Of a DNA stretch of 64,000 bases, positions 45,104 through 55,831 are shown one piece after another. The DNA is from Paralithodes platypus (Eukaryota > Arthropoda > Malacostraca > Decapoda > Lithodidae). Each line of letters opens with the position of its first letter. Position 1 is the stretch's first letter. The notes under the pieces were generated by a model. The model had not been told where the DNA came from, searched no databases, and saw only the letters and a list, made by a program, of their open reading frames with translations. The translations under genes and the position numbers were made by a program. The stretch is taken from the NCBI GenBank assembly GCA_032716605.1, contig CM064505.1, forward strand, positions 51,023,985 through 51,087,984. Reading direction: 5' to 3'.

Positions 45104-45915
45104 CATACTTATACAAAGCCAACTGGGCCTAGTGCCTGATGTTTATTCTTTTGTTTGAGGGCCATTATATCAAAAGGTGAGAATATATGATCTCTTTCAT
45201 TCTTGGCTATGAAATCAAGAGTTGGTGTGAGGGTAACAGCACTCAGATCTTTAAATTGTAAGCAGTTCGCAGCTCTAGCCATGGCCGCAAGTTCGGACAC
45301 ACTATGTGTTGTTGCTAACGAAATTAAGAAAACACATTTAGATAATAACTTGTCATAAGAGGGGTTGACCGTGTAAGGTTTGGTACTTAATAGATTTAAC
45401 ACTTTGCCCAGAAACCACTGAGATAGAATCTGTCTCGCTGGAGTTCGTAATTTTAAAACAAGCCGTAATAAAACCTCTTTCATACTTAGGTGGAAGTCTA
45501 AGGCCAGTAAGGTCATAGAATGGTTCTTTAATGGCTGAGAGGTGATTGCGAAGTGTGTTAACTGATAGGTGTTTGTCTTCGAAAAGGTAATTTAAGTACT
45601 TTAAAATTAAACTTACTGAGGCACTTTGTTGGTTGGATTCTACAATCCACGTTGTAAATTGTTTCCAATGTGACTCATACTGTCTAATTGTGGAAGGTGT
45701 AAATTGTTTGGTTAATTTGTCGTGAACGGCTTGGTCATAAGAATTTAGCCATTTGGTTTTGAAAATATTTCGTAACTTAAACCAAGTTGTAAGAAAAACT
45801 CCTTTGAACTTGTTGAGGGGTAAGTCGGAAGCCAGTGGAATCAAAGAACGATTCTTTAATGGCTGAGAATTGATTGTATAGTGTATAAATTGACAGTTGT
45901 TTGTCTTCAAAAGAG
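45104..45915 (-). pseudogene. Element F tyrosine recombinase, N-terminal and middle part
   Basis: Minus strand: QFTPSTIRQYESHWKQFTTW, VSLILKYLNYLFEDKHLSV, LRNHLSAIKEPFYDLTGLRL, RGFITACFK, then after a frame change near 45440 ISLATTHSVSELAAM, DFIAKNERDHIFSPF and IMALKQKNKHQALGPV up to the Tc1/mariner-like insertion at 45102. The first catalytic arginine position is Ser (HSVSEL against NRVSEL in E). Homologous to A and to the B family but distinct from both. Confidence 0.82.
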
Positions 45916-46100
45916 TAATTGAAGTACTTTAAAAATAAACTGACTGAAGCTATGTGTTGGACAGACTCTACAGTCTACGTGGTCAATTGTTTCCGATGTA
46001 ATTCCTACTGTTTAATAGTGGAAGGCGTAAACTGTTTGGTTAATTTGTCGTGAACAGCTTAAACATAAGCGCTCCGCCATTTGACTTTGAAAATATCCAT
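45845..46100 (-). repeat. Diverged direct duplication of the F recombinase N-terminus
   Basis: Closely follows 45535-45790: both contain TTCTTTAATGGCTGAGA, GTTTGTCTTC, AAGTACTTTAAAA, TTGTTTCC and GTTTGGTTAATTTGTCGTGAAC. The outer copy is more decayed. The outer copy is cut by element D at 46107. Confidence 0.8.
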
Positions 46101-46107
46101 AAAGCTA

Positions 46108-46736
46108 AATTTATTAGTGGCCCCTCCATCATTGACGAACATGCCTATTACAGAAGGCATCCTCTTCAAACACAAATCCGCCGTAGTTTGAATCTACCGC
46201 GCAGAGCATTTAAAAAACTGAGGAGCCTTCATCATGAGCGCACGCGACCTCACTCATGGCTTCAGTCATTATGAATTGGGTTCTCACTACGAAAAAACTT
46301 CGTAAAAAAATAAAAACAAACAGAAAATAAGAATAACTATCCAATAAGCTTTCCATCATATCGTGGATGTACTTGTGTGGATCTTTGACCAGATGCTGAT
46401 TCAGGCGTCATTCTTCCTTCTCTGCTCTGCGCTCAGCCTGCCCGGACGTGTCTCCCCACGCTCCGCTGGTTCCGCATTTGCTGCGTCCCTAGTGAGTTTT
46501 TTCTCATTTGTTTACTCCGGGATGTATCGAGTAAGGTTAGGATATGCGTAGCAGGAGTGTCCTGGGCTGGTTGCCCGCAGTGCAGTGTATTTTGGGTCGT
46601 GTGTTTGGGGCATCTATTTCGGATGTACCCTCGTGGTCCTGTTGTGGACTTGTGATCTTTTCACAGTTGAGTTAGCTTGTGATGCAGGCGGCTTTCATTA
46701 CGCGTTAGTTATGCTGCCTTTTATCTTTCTGATGAG
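46108..46736 (+). other. 5' terminal repeat and leader exon of copy D
   Basis: ITR (ATTTATTAGTGGCCCCTCCA), a GGCATG..CTTATGT-type palindromic phrase, and the CTACGAAAAAACTTCGTA hairpin (46286-46303). The hydrophobic 62-codon open stretch at 46363-46551 has no ATG start. Confidence 0.75.
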
Positions 46737-48113
46737 GTAAGCGTTGCTTACTGACGTTCCCAGCGTATTTTTCTTTACTTAGTGAAGTTTTTTCTGGGTC
46801 CCGAGTCAGTCTTCCCTTTGCCGGAAGTATTTGCTACAGTGGTGTGTTGGCGGTGGTTCCTGTTGTTATATTTCCAGTGTTTTTTGTTTATATTTCAACA
46901 TTTCTTATGCCGTCTATTTAGGCCTAGCCAGCCGCTCGTAGCTTTGCCACATGTACAAGTGTTATTGTTTATTTTATAAATATGTCCTACTGTGTCATGT
47001 GTATCCGGGTTTAGTTGTGTATTGGCTAATTCCACGGACTATGTTTGTTTCCTGGTTTAGTTGTGTATTGGCTAATTCCACGGATTATTGTGTGGACCCT
47101 AGGCTAGTCGTGCTTGGCTTTCCTTCGAGTCCTATGTGCGTTCAGATGGTTTCTGAACGGGGTGGGTTACTTTCCGGCGGGTTTTTTCTCGGTTACACCA
47201 TGAAAAAACCCGGCCGAGAGCCGTGTTGGGCCACGCGTGGTTTCAACACAGGCTTGTGTCCCCGGCGATGAGGTGTCTGTGGCTCTCCAGGACTGCGTCT
47301 CTGTGTTGGTGCCTGTTTTCAGGCTCCCTTTGATTCCCGGCGGATTGGCTGTACCCATCTAACATTGTTCATGCGGACATATGTTATGAAGTTTTTTTCT
47401 ACCCGGTTTTACAAACCACAGGAAAAACCTAGCTGTTGTTAAGGGCTTTCCTCCCCGGCGATCTTTTACAAAGAAGTGGGGACAGGAACTTATGGGGTTA
47501 ACGTTTTGACATCTCACCCGGCGGGTGCACCTTGGTAGGGTGGGATGAACGACTAAGTCATTCAGTTAGTTAACCGATCCATTTTAGTGATACTATATGT
47601 ATCGCCGCCTTTACACTTACGGCGATCGAAGGTTCAATTAGGGTTAACATCGTTTTACACCCGGCGGTGCTCCTGGGAGGAGGAAATAAGGAATTTACAA
47701 TTCAATTTCATTAACCACTTAATTGAGAGATACGTTAATGTATCGCCGCCTTCAAACTTACGGCGATCTTTTGTGACAATTCCTTAGCAATCAGATCTCG
47801 TATCAGCCTGCCCTGTGTTATTCTGCTAAATAATTCAAGGGCCGGCGTGTTTGTGGGGGGTTGTTTTCCAAAATTGAATCTTGAAACAGTCACCACCGGA
47901 AAGACTATAAACGCCATGCTGGTCCGTTATATTATGTCAGAGGGTATTCTTCACTTTCTTAAAGATATGTTTAGATATTCTGAACCCCGCCGCGTAGCGA
48001 GCTGTGATCGTTGTGTCATTACATCTCGTTACACGGTGGGTTATTAACACTTGTGTGCGAACATGTTGGGTTAACCTTATGAGCATTAATTCCTGGAAAT
48101 TTCTATTTTCCAG
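46737..48113 (+). promoter_or_regulatory. Probable leader intron of copy D
   Basis: Donor CTGATGAG/GTAAGC at 46737 and acceptor TTCTATTTTCCAG ending 48113, 59 nt before the gag ATG. The length, 1377 nt, is almost the same as in E (1376) and B (1388). It contains two ATCGCCG..CGGCGAT hairpins (47601-47626, 47742-47767) and CACCCGGCGG palindromes (47515-47526, 47660). Confidence 0.6.
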
Positions 48114-48172
48114 AGCTGGGCTCCGGCGGACCAATACAGACCCGGCAGTAATTTACCCCACCAGTCTCTGTC

Positions 48173-51121
48173 ATGGCTACCTTGGCCCCAGTTTTTGCTT
48201 TATGCATTACCCCTACCTGTGCCGGTATCCCTATTTTTGCGCACACTCTTTGCATCAAGTGTGTTAAATGTCTAGACCGTTCAAGGGGTCTGTGGGTGAT
48301 GCGCAACTGTTCCTTTTGCTCCCAATTAAGTGTCAAGGTCCTCCGCGACAATGATAAGACCGCAGCGGTCGCCTTATGAGAGGTTAGGCAACAGATGTCT
48401 GCATATACTACGATTGTGGCTCATAAGTCACTTCAATGTGACAACGTCCCTCTTTGGGATAGGCTGCTGTTCGAACACCCTCCCCCTAAACGTTCCTCTC
48501 GAGTAACTAGTCATAAGCCGGCGGAGACTGGTCAGGGTTCTGTGTCTTCTGCTGCTACTCCGAAACGTCCAAGAGAGCCTACACCCCCGGCGGTGGCCTC
48601 CTCGTCTCGGGAGAGATCTCGGTCTACAGTAGGTCACCTCTCCGACACCAGCCTCCTAGTCTTGCCTCTTCACCATCGAGTAAGAAGAGTAAGACGGAAA
48701 GTTCCACCAGTGGTCACGGCGATAAATCCTCCAAATCGAAGAGTAGTTCACGGTCACACCGCAGCCATAAATCTTCCAAAAAGGATTCCCATAATAGAAA
48801 GGCCTCCCAACATTCGCCAGTTTCTAGTGCTTCTCATCGTACCTCTACCCCAGACAGAGTTTGTGTTAGGTCTCAAGGGTCCAGTACAGTGCCTGCACCT
48901 AAAGATGATTTACCCATTAACATTTTAACCCTGGAATTGGAGAGTTCAGGGGGATCAGTGATTGAGAGTGTTTCAGACTCCCAAGAGAGTGTAGGCCAAG
49001 GCCTCGGTGTTTGGCGATTTTCTCGGCCGGGGTCTGACCACCCACTTCCGGCTCAAACTAGTCACACAGTGGCTGACGTCCACAGGGACGCGGCGATCCC
49101 ATCCTCTATTCCTGACTTATCTTGGCAACAAGGTACCCCAGCTTCGGCGGGATCTTCTCAGGAGGAACAGGATGATAAAGACGAGGTTTCAATAATTTCG
49201 GATATGGAAGGACAAGAGTCAGGTTCAGGCTTAGACGCCGCGCAGGATATTAATGATTCACCAGTGAGTACATCATCAAGTCAATTTGTCACTGCACAGG
49301 AAATTGATGGGCTACTTAGTAATGCTTTATCTAAATTTTTTGGCCAACAACAGGAAACTCCCACAGTGGACTTGGGAGCTCCCACGACAAGTTCTACGGT
49401 ACGGCCTCTGATGACTTCTATTGCTTTAACTCAGATCCCTCACCCTCCCACTCTGTCACCATCAGTGGTTACTAGGCCTGCTACGGCGGCATTGACCACT
49501 TCGAATGTAAGGGTTATAACGGATGTCAATCCACCCCCTCTAGACAAGGCGCCTCTCAGAAAGGTAGCTATGCCCTTGCTTTACGGACCAGACGAGTCAT
49601 GGGTCCTTTTGACCCCCACTAAACCAGAGCTCGCCCAACCTACCTTGTCAGGGGAACTCCCAGTACCGCGTGAGTGGGTCATCCAGGGCAATAAATCTAG
49701 GAAATTAAGGGCCTTGGATACTTTGGGAAATGTACTAGACGTTAATATAAAGGCTATACCTAGTTATTATCACCAGGACTATTTTGTTTATGCTTCTAAG
49801 CCGGCTTTACCCCCTGCCTCAGCTTCAAAATTGTTTTCAGACTGGTCTAAGCTGGATGGGTTTAATGACATTAAGACTCTGTCATGGAGGGATAGACAGA
49901 CTAATGAGGAAGTAAGAAGGAGGTGTGGTGTGGAGGTAGATGTGCTGGAAAGTGTGAAAAGGAACAACTTGAGATGGTTCGGCCATATGGAACGTATGGA
50001 AAGCGAGAGAATGACTAAGAGGGTGTACGAGAGCGAGGTGGAGGGACAGAGGGGGAGAGGTAGACCGAATATGAGGTGGAAGGATGGAGTGAGGAACTAC
50101 ATGAACGAAGGCGGTGCTGGTTGGGGGGAGGGGCGTCGACTGACTGGGGACAGAGGTGCATGGGGGCGGTTCGTTCGTGGCCACCCCTTCGGGGATCACG
50201 GCGTCAGGCAATAGATAGATAGATAGATAGAAGACTCTGTCAGCTCTCACTCCAGAACTTGATTTACAAACCGTCACAGACGAAGCAGCTAATCCAGTCT
50301 TGAAGGTGGGGCAGTTGGGTCCAGGACCTTGGGTGGAATGGGAGACAGAGGCTCAAAACTTTGCGACCACATTTACTTCCAAAACTTCCCACCAGATCCC
50401 TCAAGATACTCATTCTTGGTTCTCCATGCCAGTGTGTTCTGCCGGCGGAGTCCCTTCAGCTTTGTTTGCTTTCTTAGCTGCCCCTAAAATTAATCTTTGT
50501 GAGCTAAAAGACCCTTTCACTACCCCTACCCCAACTCACCTAGACCGAGAATTTAGGCTAAGGGGGAAAGCTTTTCGCCTGTTCTCTCAATACATAGTGT
50601 CTCAACAGATAGCAAAGTCTTTGCTCCGGTCCACTCAGGCAATCGCAGACGCGGATGCCAGACGATCGGTTGAATTGTCCCGGCGACTGCTTCTTCAGTC
50701 GTCAATCCAATCTCTGGGTGACATCCGCACCGCCTTGCTTGAGGCGGTACGAGCGAGACAAGACCTCAGAATGACTTTAGTCCGCAAACTGCCTGATCGC
50801 ATTGCGAATCAGGTGGTCATGTCACCAGTGCTTACTCCCTCTTTAATGTCCCCTGACGTGTGGCGAACGGTGTTTAATATGGCGCAGGCCTTTAAACACA
50901 GTCCCACCCCTTCTAAGAAACCTGCCTTTAACTTCCCCAAACCCAGGCCAACCGCTAAAGCTCAGCCTGGGGGATCTAAGCCCTTTCTTCCACCTAAGTC
51001 CTCCCCCTCCCCTCAAGGTCGGTACAGGCATAGACAGAGTAGGTTTTCAGGTCAGAGAGGACGCGGCCATAATAAGCCAGGTCAGGGCCCGTCTTCGGCC
51101 AACACCAGCCAGCCGGCGTAG
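48173..51121 (+). pseudogene. Copy D Gag-like protein
   Basis: ATG at 48173; the N-terminal zinc cluster is intact (C11, C16, H24, C27, C30, C33, C46, C49). A TGA at 48377 stops it. A 5-nt insertion near 48633 shifts the frame before the Ser/Arg segment. LINE-5 interrupts it at 49885-50230. The rest (50243-51121) matches E: GQLGPGPWVEWE, the helical THLDREFRLRGKAFRLFSQY domain and a basic tail (RFSGQRGRGHNKPGQG). Particle protein by analogy. Confidence 0.82.
49885..50230 (+). mobile_element. LINE-5, 346-bp 3' end of another LINE
   Basis: Flanked by a perfect 12-bp target duplication AAGACTCTGTCA (49873-49884 and 50231-50242). It encodes the C-terminus of a non-LTR RT ORF (RNNLRWFGHMERMESERMTK, EGQRGRGRPNMRWKDGVRNY) and ends in a (GATA)n tail. 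Copy E shows the empty site. RTE- or I-like wording; clade uncertain. The only LINE here with a long clean duplication. Confidence 0.9.
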
Positions 51122-51176
51122 CGTCCAGCACCTCCAACCCCACCATAAAAAAACTAAAGTCACTCTCTCACTCCCG

Positions 51177-53620
51177 GTGCCAATCTTAAGGCCGGCGGAT
51201 CCGAGGGTAGTACAGCCGGCGAACCCTTGTCTGCTAACTGGGTCGTTCCGAACGTGTCACCAAGCATGGCCGTTAAACACTTGGGCACGGATGGTGGCAC
51301 GCAAAGGCATCACTTGGCAGTGGCTCCGGCGACCTCGCTTACGTCAGCCGACAACGGCGAATTTTGTTTCTTTAGAGGTGGAGTCACTGGTCCAGGAAAT
51401 GATTGCCAAGAATGTCATCATTCCGGTCCCCCCAAATTACCCTGTATTCACGTCCAAGCTATTTTTGGTTCCCAAAAGGGACAGTGTTCAGATGAGACCG
51501 GTCGTAGACCTGTCTTATCTGAACCTTCACATTCACAACGTGTCATTCCGAATGTTAACAGTATACCAAATCAGGCTAACACTTCCGCCGGGAGGTTGGA
51601 TGTGTTCCCTAGACCTGACAGACGCCTATTGGCACGTATCGGTCAACAAAAGATTTCAAAGGTTTTTGGCCTTACGGATCAGGCACCAAAATTTTGTCTT
51701 TCAACGGATGCCATTTGGTTTGAACCTGGCACCTCGATTATTCACGAAATTAGTCCGGCAAGCCCTGATGCCGTTGTTAAAACAATGAATCAGAGTTTTG
51801 TGGTACCTAGACGACTGGCTGGTGGTGGCAGAGACAGAACAATTATGCATCAAACATGTCAACATCATTTTAAATCATGTCAAAACTCTAGGGTTCAAGG
51901 TAAATCTGGTAAAGTCAAACCTTGTTCCCTCACGAGTAATTCAGTGGATAGGGCTGGTCTGGGACACGGCTGCTCTCACTCTGAGTCAGAGTGTGGACAA
52001 TCGCAACAGGTTTCGCAGGAAACTGTTCATGTTTCTTCACAGTCTGACTACGACGCGGAGGGTCTGGGAGTCTCTGGTCGGCTCTCTCAACTGGATTCAA
52101 CTAACTGTTATGTTTAAGTAAAACGTTTAATATTGGAAGGCAACAAATATTTCCCACTCTTACCGTCGGGAAAATTATGGCCCATCCCGAAATTAATCCA
52201 CACCTTACTAGCGGTCTGGGCGAAGAGGGAAACGTTGCACTCAATAATGTCATGGACCTCTCCTCCGCCAACGGTATGGGGAGACACGGATGCGTCAGGC
52301 ACAATAGGTTTGGGATTTCAGTCAAATCAGGGGCTTTGGTCCCACTTAGAAATCTCCCACATCAATGTCAAAGAATTACTAGTCCCCTTGTATTTCCTTC
52401 AGGCTCACGGCCCTGCTTTACGGGGCAAGTAAAGCAGTGTGTGGTGTGGTGGAGTGGTCTTGCCACTGGCCTGGTAGTCCGGGGGTCCCGGGTTCAAATC
52501 CCGATGTATCAATGGGAAGATATTATTGGGATGGAATTTGTGCTGTACCAGGGGTGTCAGTGCATTACCACAAGCCCACCGAAACGTCAATAAAATACCC
52601 TCATTGTTCCCTGATTAAATAGCACTGTATGAATATTCCCATATTCAAAATATGCTATAGGGGTGCAATGCCTGGTGAGTTATCTGCTCAACAGGTGGCA
52701 TTGTGTGTGTGTAAATGTGAGAGTCCGAGTGTAGGGGATGAGACAGTGAAGCACGGGAGCGGGGTGGCTTCAGAGATGGGGTCGTTTCGGGCCATGAGTG
52801 AGCACCGTGCCTCATGTGAAGGCAAGATGGCAGGTGCTCGTTGTGCTCTACGTGCTTCACATGTCTCACTCCCTAGACTGGAACAAGACCTCACGGGCTT
52901 CACTGTTCATTGTAAAGCGGTGAATGTTAAGGCTCTCAGCCTATGCCCGAGAGGAAGTAAGTTGGAATATAGAAAAAAAAAAAAAAAAAAAAAAAAAAGT
53001 CGGTGGCCTTCAGAATGGACAATCTGAACGCAGTTCACTGTATTCAGAAACAGGGGTCAACGAGGTCAAGGAAGTTGCTAAACGTGTCGGAAGAGATTTT
53101 TACTCTAGCCAACAGACTTTATCTTCACGCATCTTATCTCCCAGGCGTAGCAAACGTCTGGGCAGACGCTCTGTCCCGGAGACAGAGCACGACAGTAGAA
53201 TGGGAGCTCAAGCAACCCATTTTCAACCTAATGATTGCAGAGCTCTCCCATCCACAAGTGGATCTGTTTGCGTCTGAGGAGACTCACAAACTCCCTCTAT
53301 ACCTCGCCCGCCGGACGAAAACGCCAGCAGGGGGGCCAGACGCCCTAGTGACAGACTGGAACAGATGGAGCTCCATCTATCTGTTTCCGCCGCCAGACGC
53401 GTCACTAATGTGCCACGTAGTGAACAAACTACGAGATTATCGAGGCTTAGTCTCACTAGTCGCGCCCCTGTGGCCGGCGCAGTTGTGGTACCAGCAATTA
53501 AAGACGTGGTGCCCGCACCCGGTGTCGCTCCCGGTCGGGTATTTCCACTTAGACACGATTGGCAACCTAGCGACCTCGCTGACTTTTGCATTATGGACAT
53601 TCAGGAGGCCAAGTGGCTAG
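51177..53620 (+). pseudogene. Copy D RT / RNase H / methyltransferase-like polyprotein
   Basis: Matches E throughout: VPKRDSVQMRPVVDLSYLN, SLDLTDAYWHV, QRMPFGLNLAPRLF, then a TGA at about 51786 (GGA in E), WYLDDWLVVAE at about 51799, a 14-nt deletion with stop near 52112, a 15-nt deletion near 52333, the SINE at 52431, then FRMDNLNAVHCIQKQGS, VANVWADALSRRQ and YLFPPPDASLM to the stop at 53620. Catalytic motifs are intact but the gene is clearly dead. Confidence 0.88.
52431..52996 (+). mobile_element. tRNA-derived SINE, copy 2
   Basis: Inserted in RNase H of copy D with AAGT on both sides (52427-52430, 52997-53000); E has the empty site. Box A TGGTGGAGTGG (about 52449), box B GGTTCAAATCC (52491-52501), poly-A 52973-52998. 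About 566 bp, over 90% like copy 1 by eye. Confidence 0.9.
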
Positions 53621-54572
53621 CACCATATGGTAGAGATGTGACCAATAAATTATTAAATCAATATACTCAGTCTACGAAACGACAGTATCACTCACATTGG
53701 CAAGCCTTTACTTCTTGGATCATTAGAACAGAACAGTCTGTGCCATCAGTAGCATTAGTTTTTAATTATTTAAATTATCTGTTTGAGCAGAAACATTTAT
53801 ATGTGGTAACGTTAAAAAATCACTTAACTGCAATTAGAGTGCCCTTTTTAGACCTTACAGGTCTCTCCATACCGGTGGCGGAGGAAACAGGTTTTATGAG
53901 GGCATGTTTTAAACTCCGCCCACCTCCCCGTCAGCTCATGCCTACTTGGTCTCTGGACAAGGCTTTGTCTTTACTTCACTCTCGTCTGTACCAAAATACT
54001 GCAGATTTTGCATTACTCTTAAAAAGGCTGTATTCCTTTTGGCTTTGGCCACCGGGAACAGAGTGTCTGAGCTGGCGGCGATGAGCAACACACCTAATTG
54101 CCTTAGGTTTGGTAGACTTAATGAATGTATTCACATTGCACCTTCCCCGGGATTTGTAGCCAAGAATGAGCACAGTGCACACGTGTTTTCTGAGTTCACG
54201 GTGTCGGCGTTAAAAAGGGGAAAGGTGCATCATAATCTATGTCCAGTGCAAGCTCTAACCAAATATTTGAGAGTGGCTCCTCTAAACCCCCAAGGTGCTT
54301 TATGGGTAGCGAGTACGGGTAAACGCTTACTGAAACGGAGATTAGCTTCTCTTCTGGTCGAAGTCATTAAAGAGAGTAATCCCGGCGTTGTGGGTCGGGC
54401 CCACGATTTACGCAAATGGGCAGCCTCTTTACGTTTCCTGAAGAATTTTTCAGTAGAAGATATTTCGTCCACACAGTTGTGGGCGTCTAATCATACGTTT
54501 TTTACTAGATACTTGTCAGTTGCTCTAGACAAACCTTCCTTACCATGTATAGCTTTAAGGCAGAGGGTCTAG
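53590..54572 (+). pseudogene. Copy D tyrosine recombinase
   Basis: From MDIQEAKWLAPYG (about 53591) through QSTKRQYHSHWQAFTSWI, LRPPPRQLMPTWSLDKALSL, a one-base deletion near 54025 (five A against six in E), ATGNRVSELAAM, AHDLRKWAASLRFLKNF and TRYLSVALDKP to a stop at 54572. Arg, HxxR and Tyr are all present; a single frameshift is the only lesion I see. Confidence 0.88.
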
Positions 54573-54665
54573 GTGGCCCTTCAGTCACTTTTGTTTACTT
54601 TCAAGAAAAGGGGGGGGGGGGGGTGCAGTCAGTTAACATAGGACACCCTAGACCCCGCCGGAGTG
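54560..54665 (+). promoter_or_regulatory. G-run hairpin after recombinase stop, copy D
   Basis: GGGTCTAGGTGGCC and ACACCCTAGACCC arms around a 14-nt G run (54610-54623). Same position as in B, C and E, with the run length differing between copies. Confidence 0.5.
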
Positions 54666-55165
54666 TAAGAGCTGTGATACAATTTATGGTTAATGTGATA
54701 TGAAAATTTCTCTGCGAGAAATTGTGCTAGTACAATGTTAGTACAAAACAACGGGGTTGTTATAGTAGTTTTAGCTGCGAAAGCAATTTAATATTAAACA
54801 GTGAAGATCTTTTGCAAATTATCTCCACGATTATTTTGGGGTTTATTATGTGCACATGTAAACTTATAACTTGTTATTTTTGTCACCACTCGTTGAGTGG
54901 GGTGCCTTTGTAACTACAGATCTGTTCACAGAATCTTCAGAGTTACCCTTTTTTGTCAAGCAGGCTTCTTTGAAGCACCCACCTGCCTGAACCCCTTTCT
55001 TGTATATATATGGGCTGCGCCGTATTAAATATATTTTCAAAGTAAGAATACTATGTGGTTGTTTTTATTATCTGCTTTTCTAGAGTTATGATATGATTAC
55101 GAATGTCCCCCTCCAGTCTTAGAAATCAGGCATGTTCGTCAATGATGGAGGGGCCACTAATAAAT

Positions 55166-55205
55166 TATAGGTTTGACTCCTGTAAGGAGATAAAGAAAAC
55201 CTAAT
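55166..55205 (+). repeat. Spacer joining copies D and E
   Basis: Exactly one 40-nt B-type spacer (TATAGGTTTGAC...AAAACCTAAT) between the 3' ITR of D (ends 55165) and the 5' ITR of E (starts 55206). No module M intervenes. Confidence 0.92.
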
Positions 55206-55831
55206 ATTTATTAGTGGCCCCTCCATCATTGACGAACATGCCTATTACATAAGGCATCCTCTTCAAACACTAATCCGCCGTAGTTTGAGTCTACCGCGCA
55301 GAGCATTTAAAAACTGAGGAGCCTTCATCATGAGCGCACGCGACCTCACTCATGGCTTCAGTCATTATGAATTGGGTTCTCACTACGAAAAAACTTCGTA
55401 AAAAATAAAAACAAAAAGAAAATAAGAATAACTATTCAATAAGCTTTCCATCATATCGTGGATTTACTTGTGTGGATCTTTGACCAGACGCTGATTCAGG
55501 CGTCATTCTTCCTTCTCTGCTCTGCGCTCAGCCTGCCCGGACGTGTCTCCCCACGCTCCGCTGGTTCCGCATTTGCTGCGTCCCTAGTGAGTTTTTTCTC
55601 ATTTGTTTACTCCGGGATGTATCGAGTAAGGTTAGGATATGCGTAGCAGGAGTGTCCTGGGCTGGTTGCCCGCAGTGCAGTGTATTTTGGGTCGTGTGTT
55701 TGGGGCATCTATTTCGGATGTACCCTTGTGGTTCTGTTGTGGACTTGTGATCTTTTCACAGTTGAGTTAGCTTGTGATGCAGGCGGCTTTCATTACGCGT
55801 TAATTATGCTGCCTTTTATCTTTCTGATGAG

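Larger units (their letters stand above)
36015..46107 (-). mobile_element. DIRS-like retrotransposon family F (partial, decayed)
   Basis: A third DIRS family on the minus strand. Its 3' end at 36015 reads inward TTAGTAATGGTTCTCTCCGT followed by CAATGACGTGAGAGCC, homologous in layout to B-family ends. The recombinase gene occupies 36586-36901 and 45104-46100, split by a Tc1/mariner-like element at a TA. Everything upstream of the recombinase lies beyond the D/E tandem or outside the window. 36020-36585 is AT-rich 3' sequence with no ORF. Confidence 0.75.
46108..55165 (+). mobile_element. DIRS-like retrotransposon copy D
   Basis: Complete B-family element with ITRs at both ends: leader with intron, gag (broken, LINE-5 inserted), RT/RNase H/methyltransferase-like (broken, SINE inserted), recombinase (one frameshift). 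It joins copy E through a single 40-nt spacer. Its 5' flank lacks a spacer and a target duplication. Confidence 0.93.

Noticed and set aside
55458..55646. Hydrophobic 62-codon open stretch in the leader of B, C, D and E (possible upstream ORF)
   Set aside because: It begins with GTG or ATT in each copy, not ATG, and has no ATG until near its end. Conservation is explained by DNA conservation of the leader.
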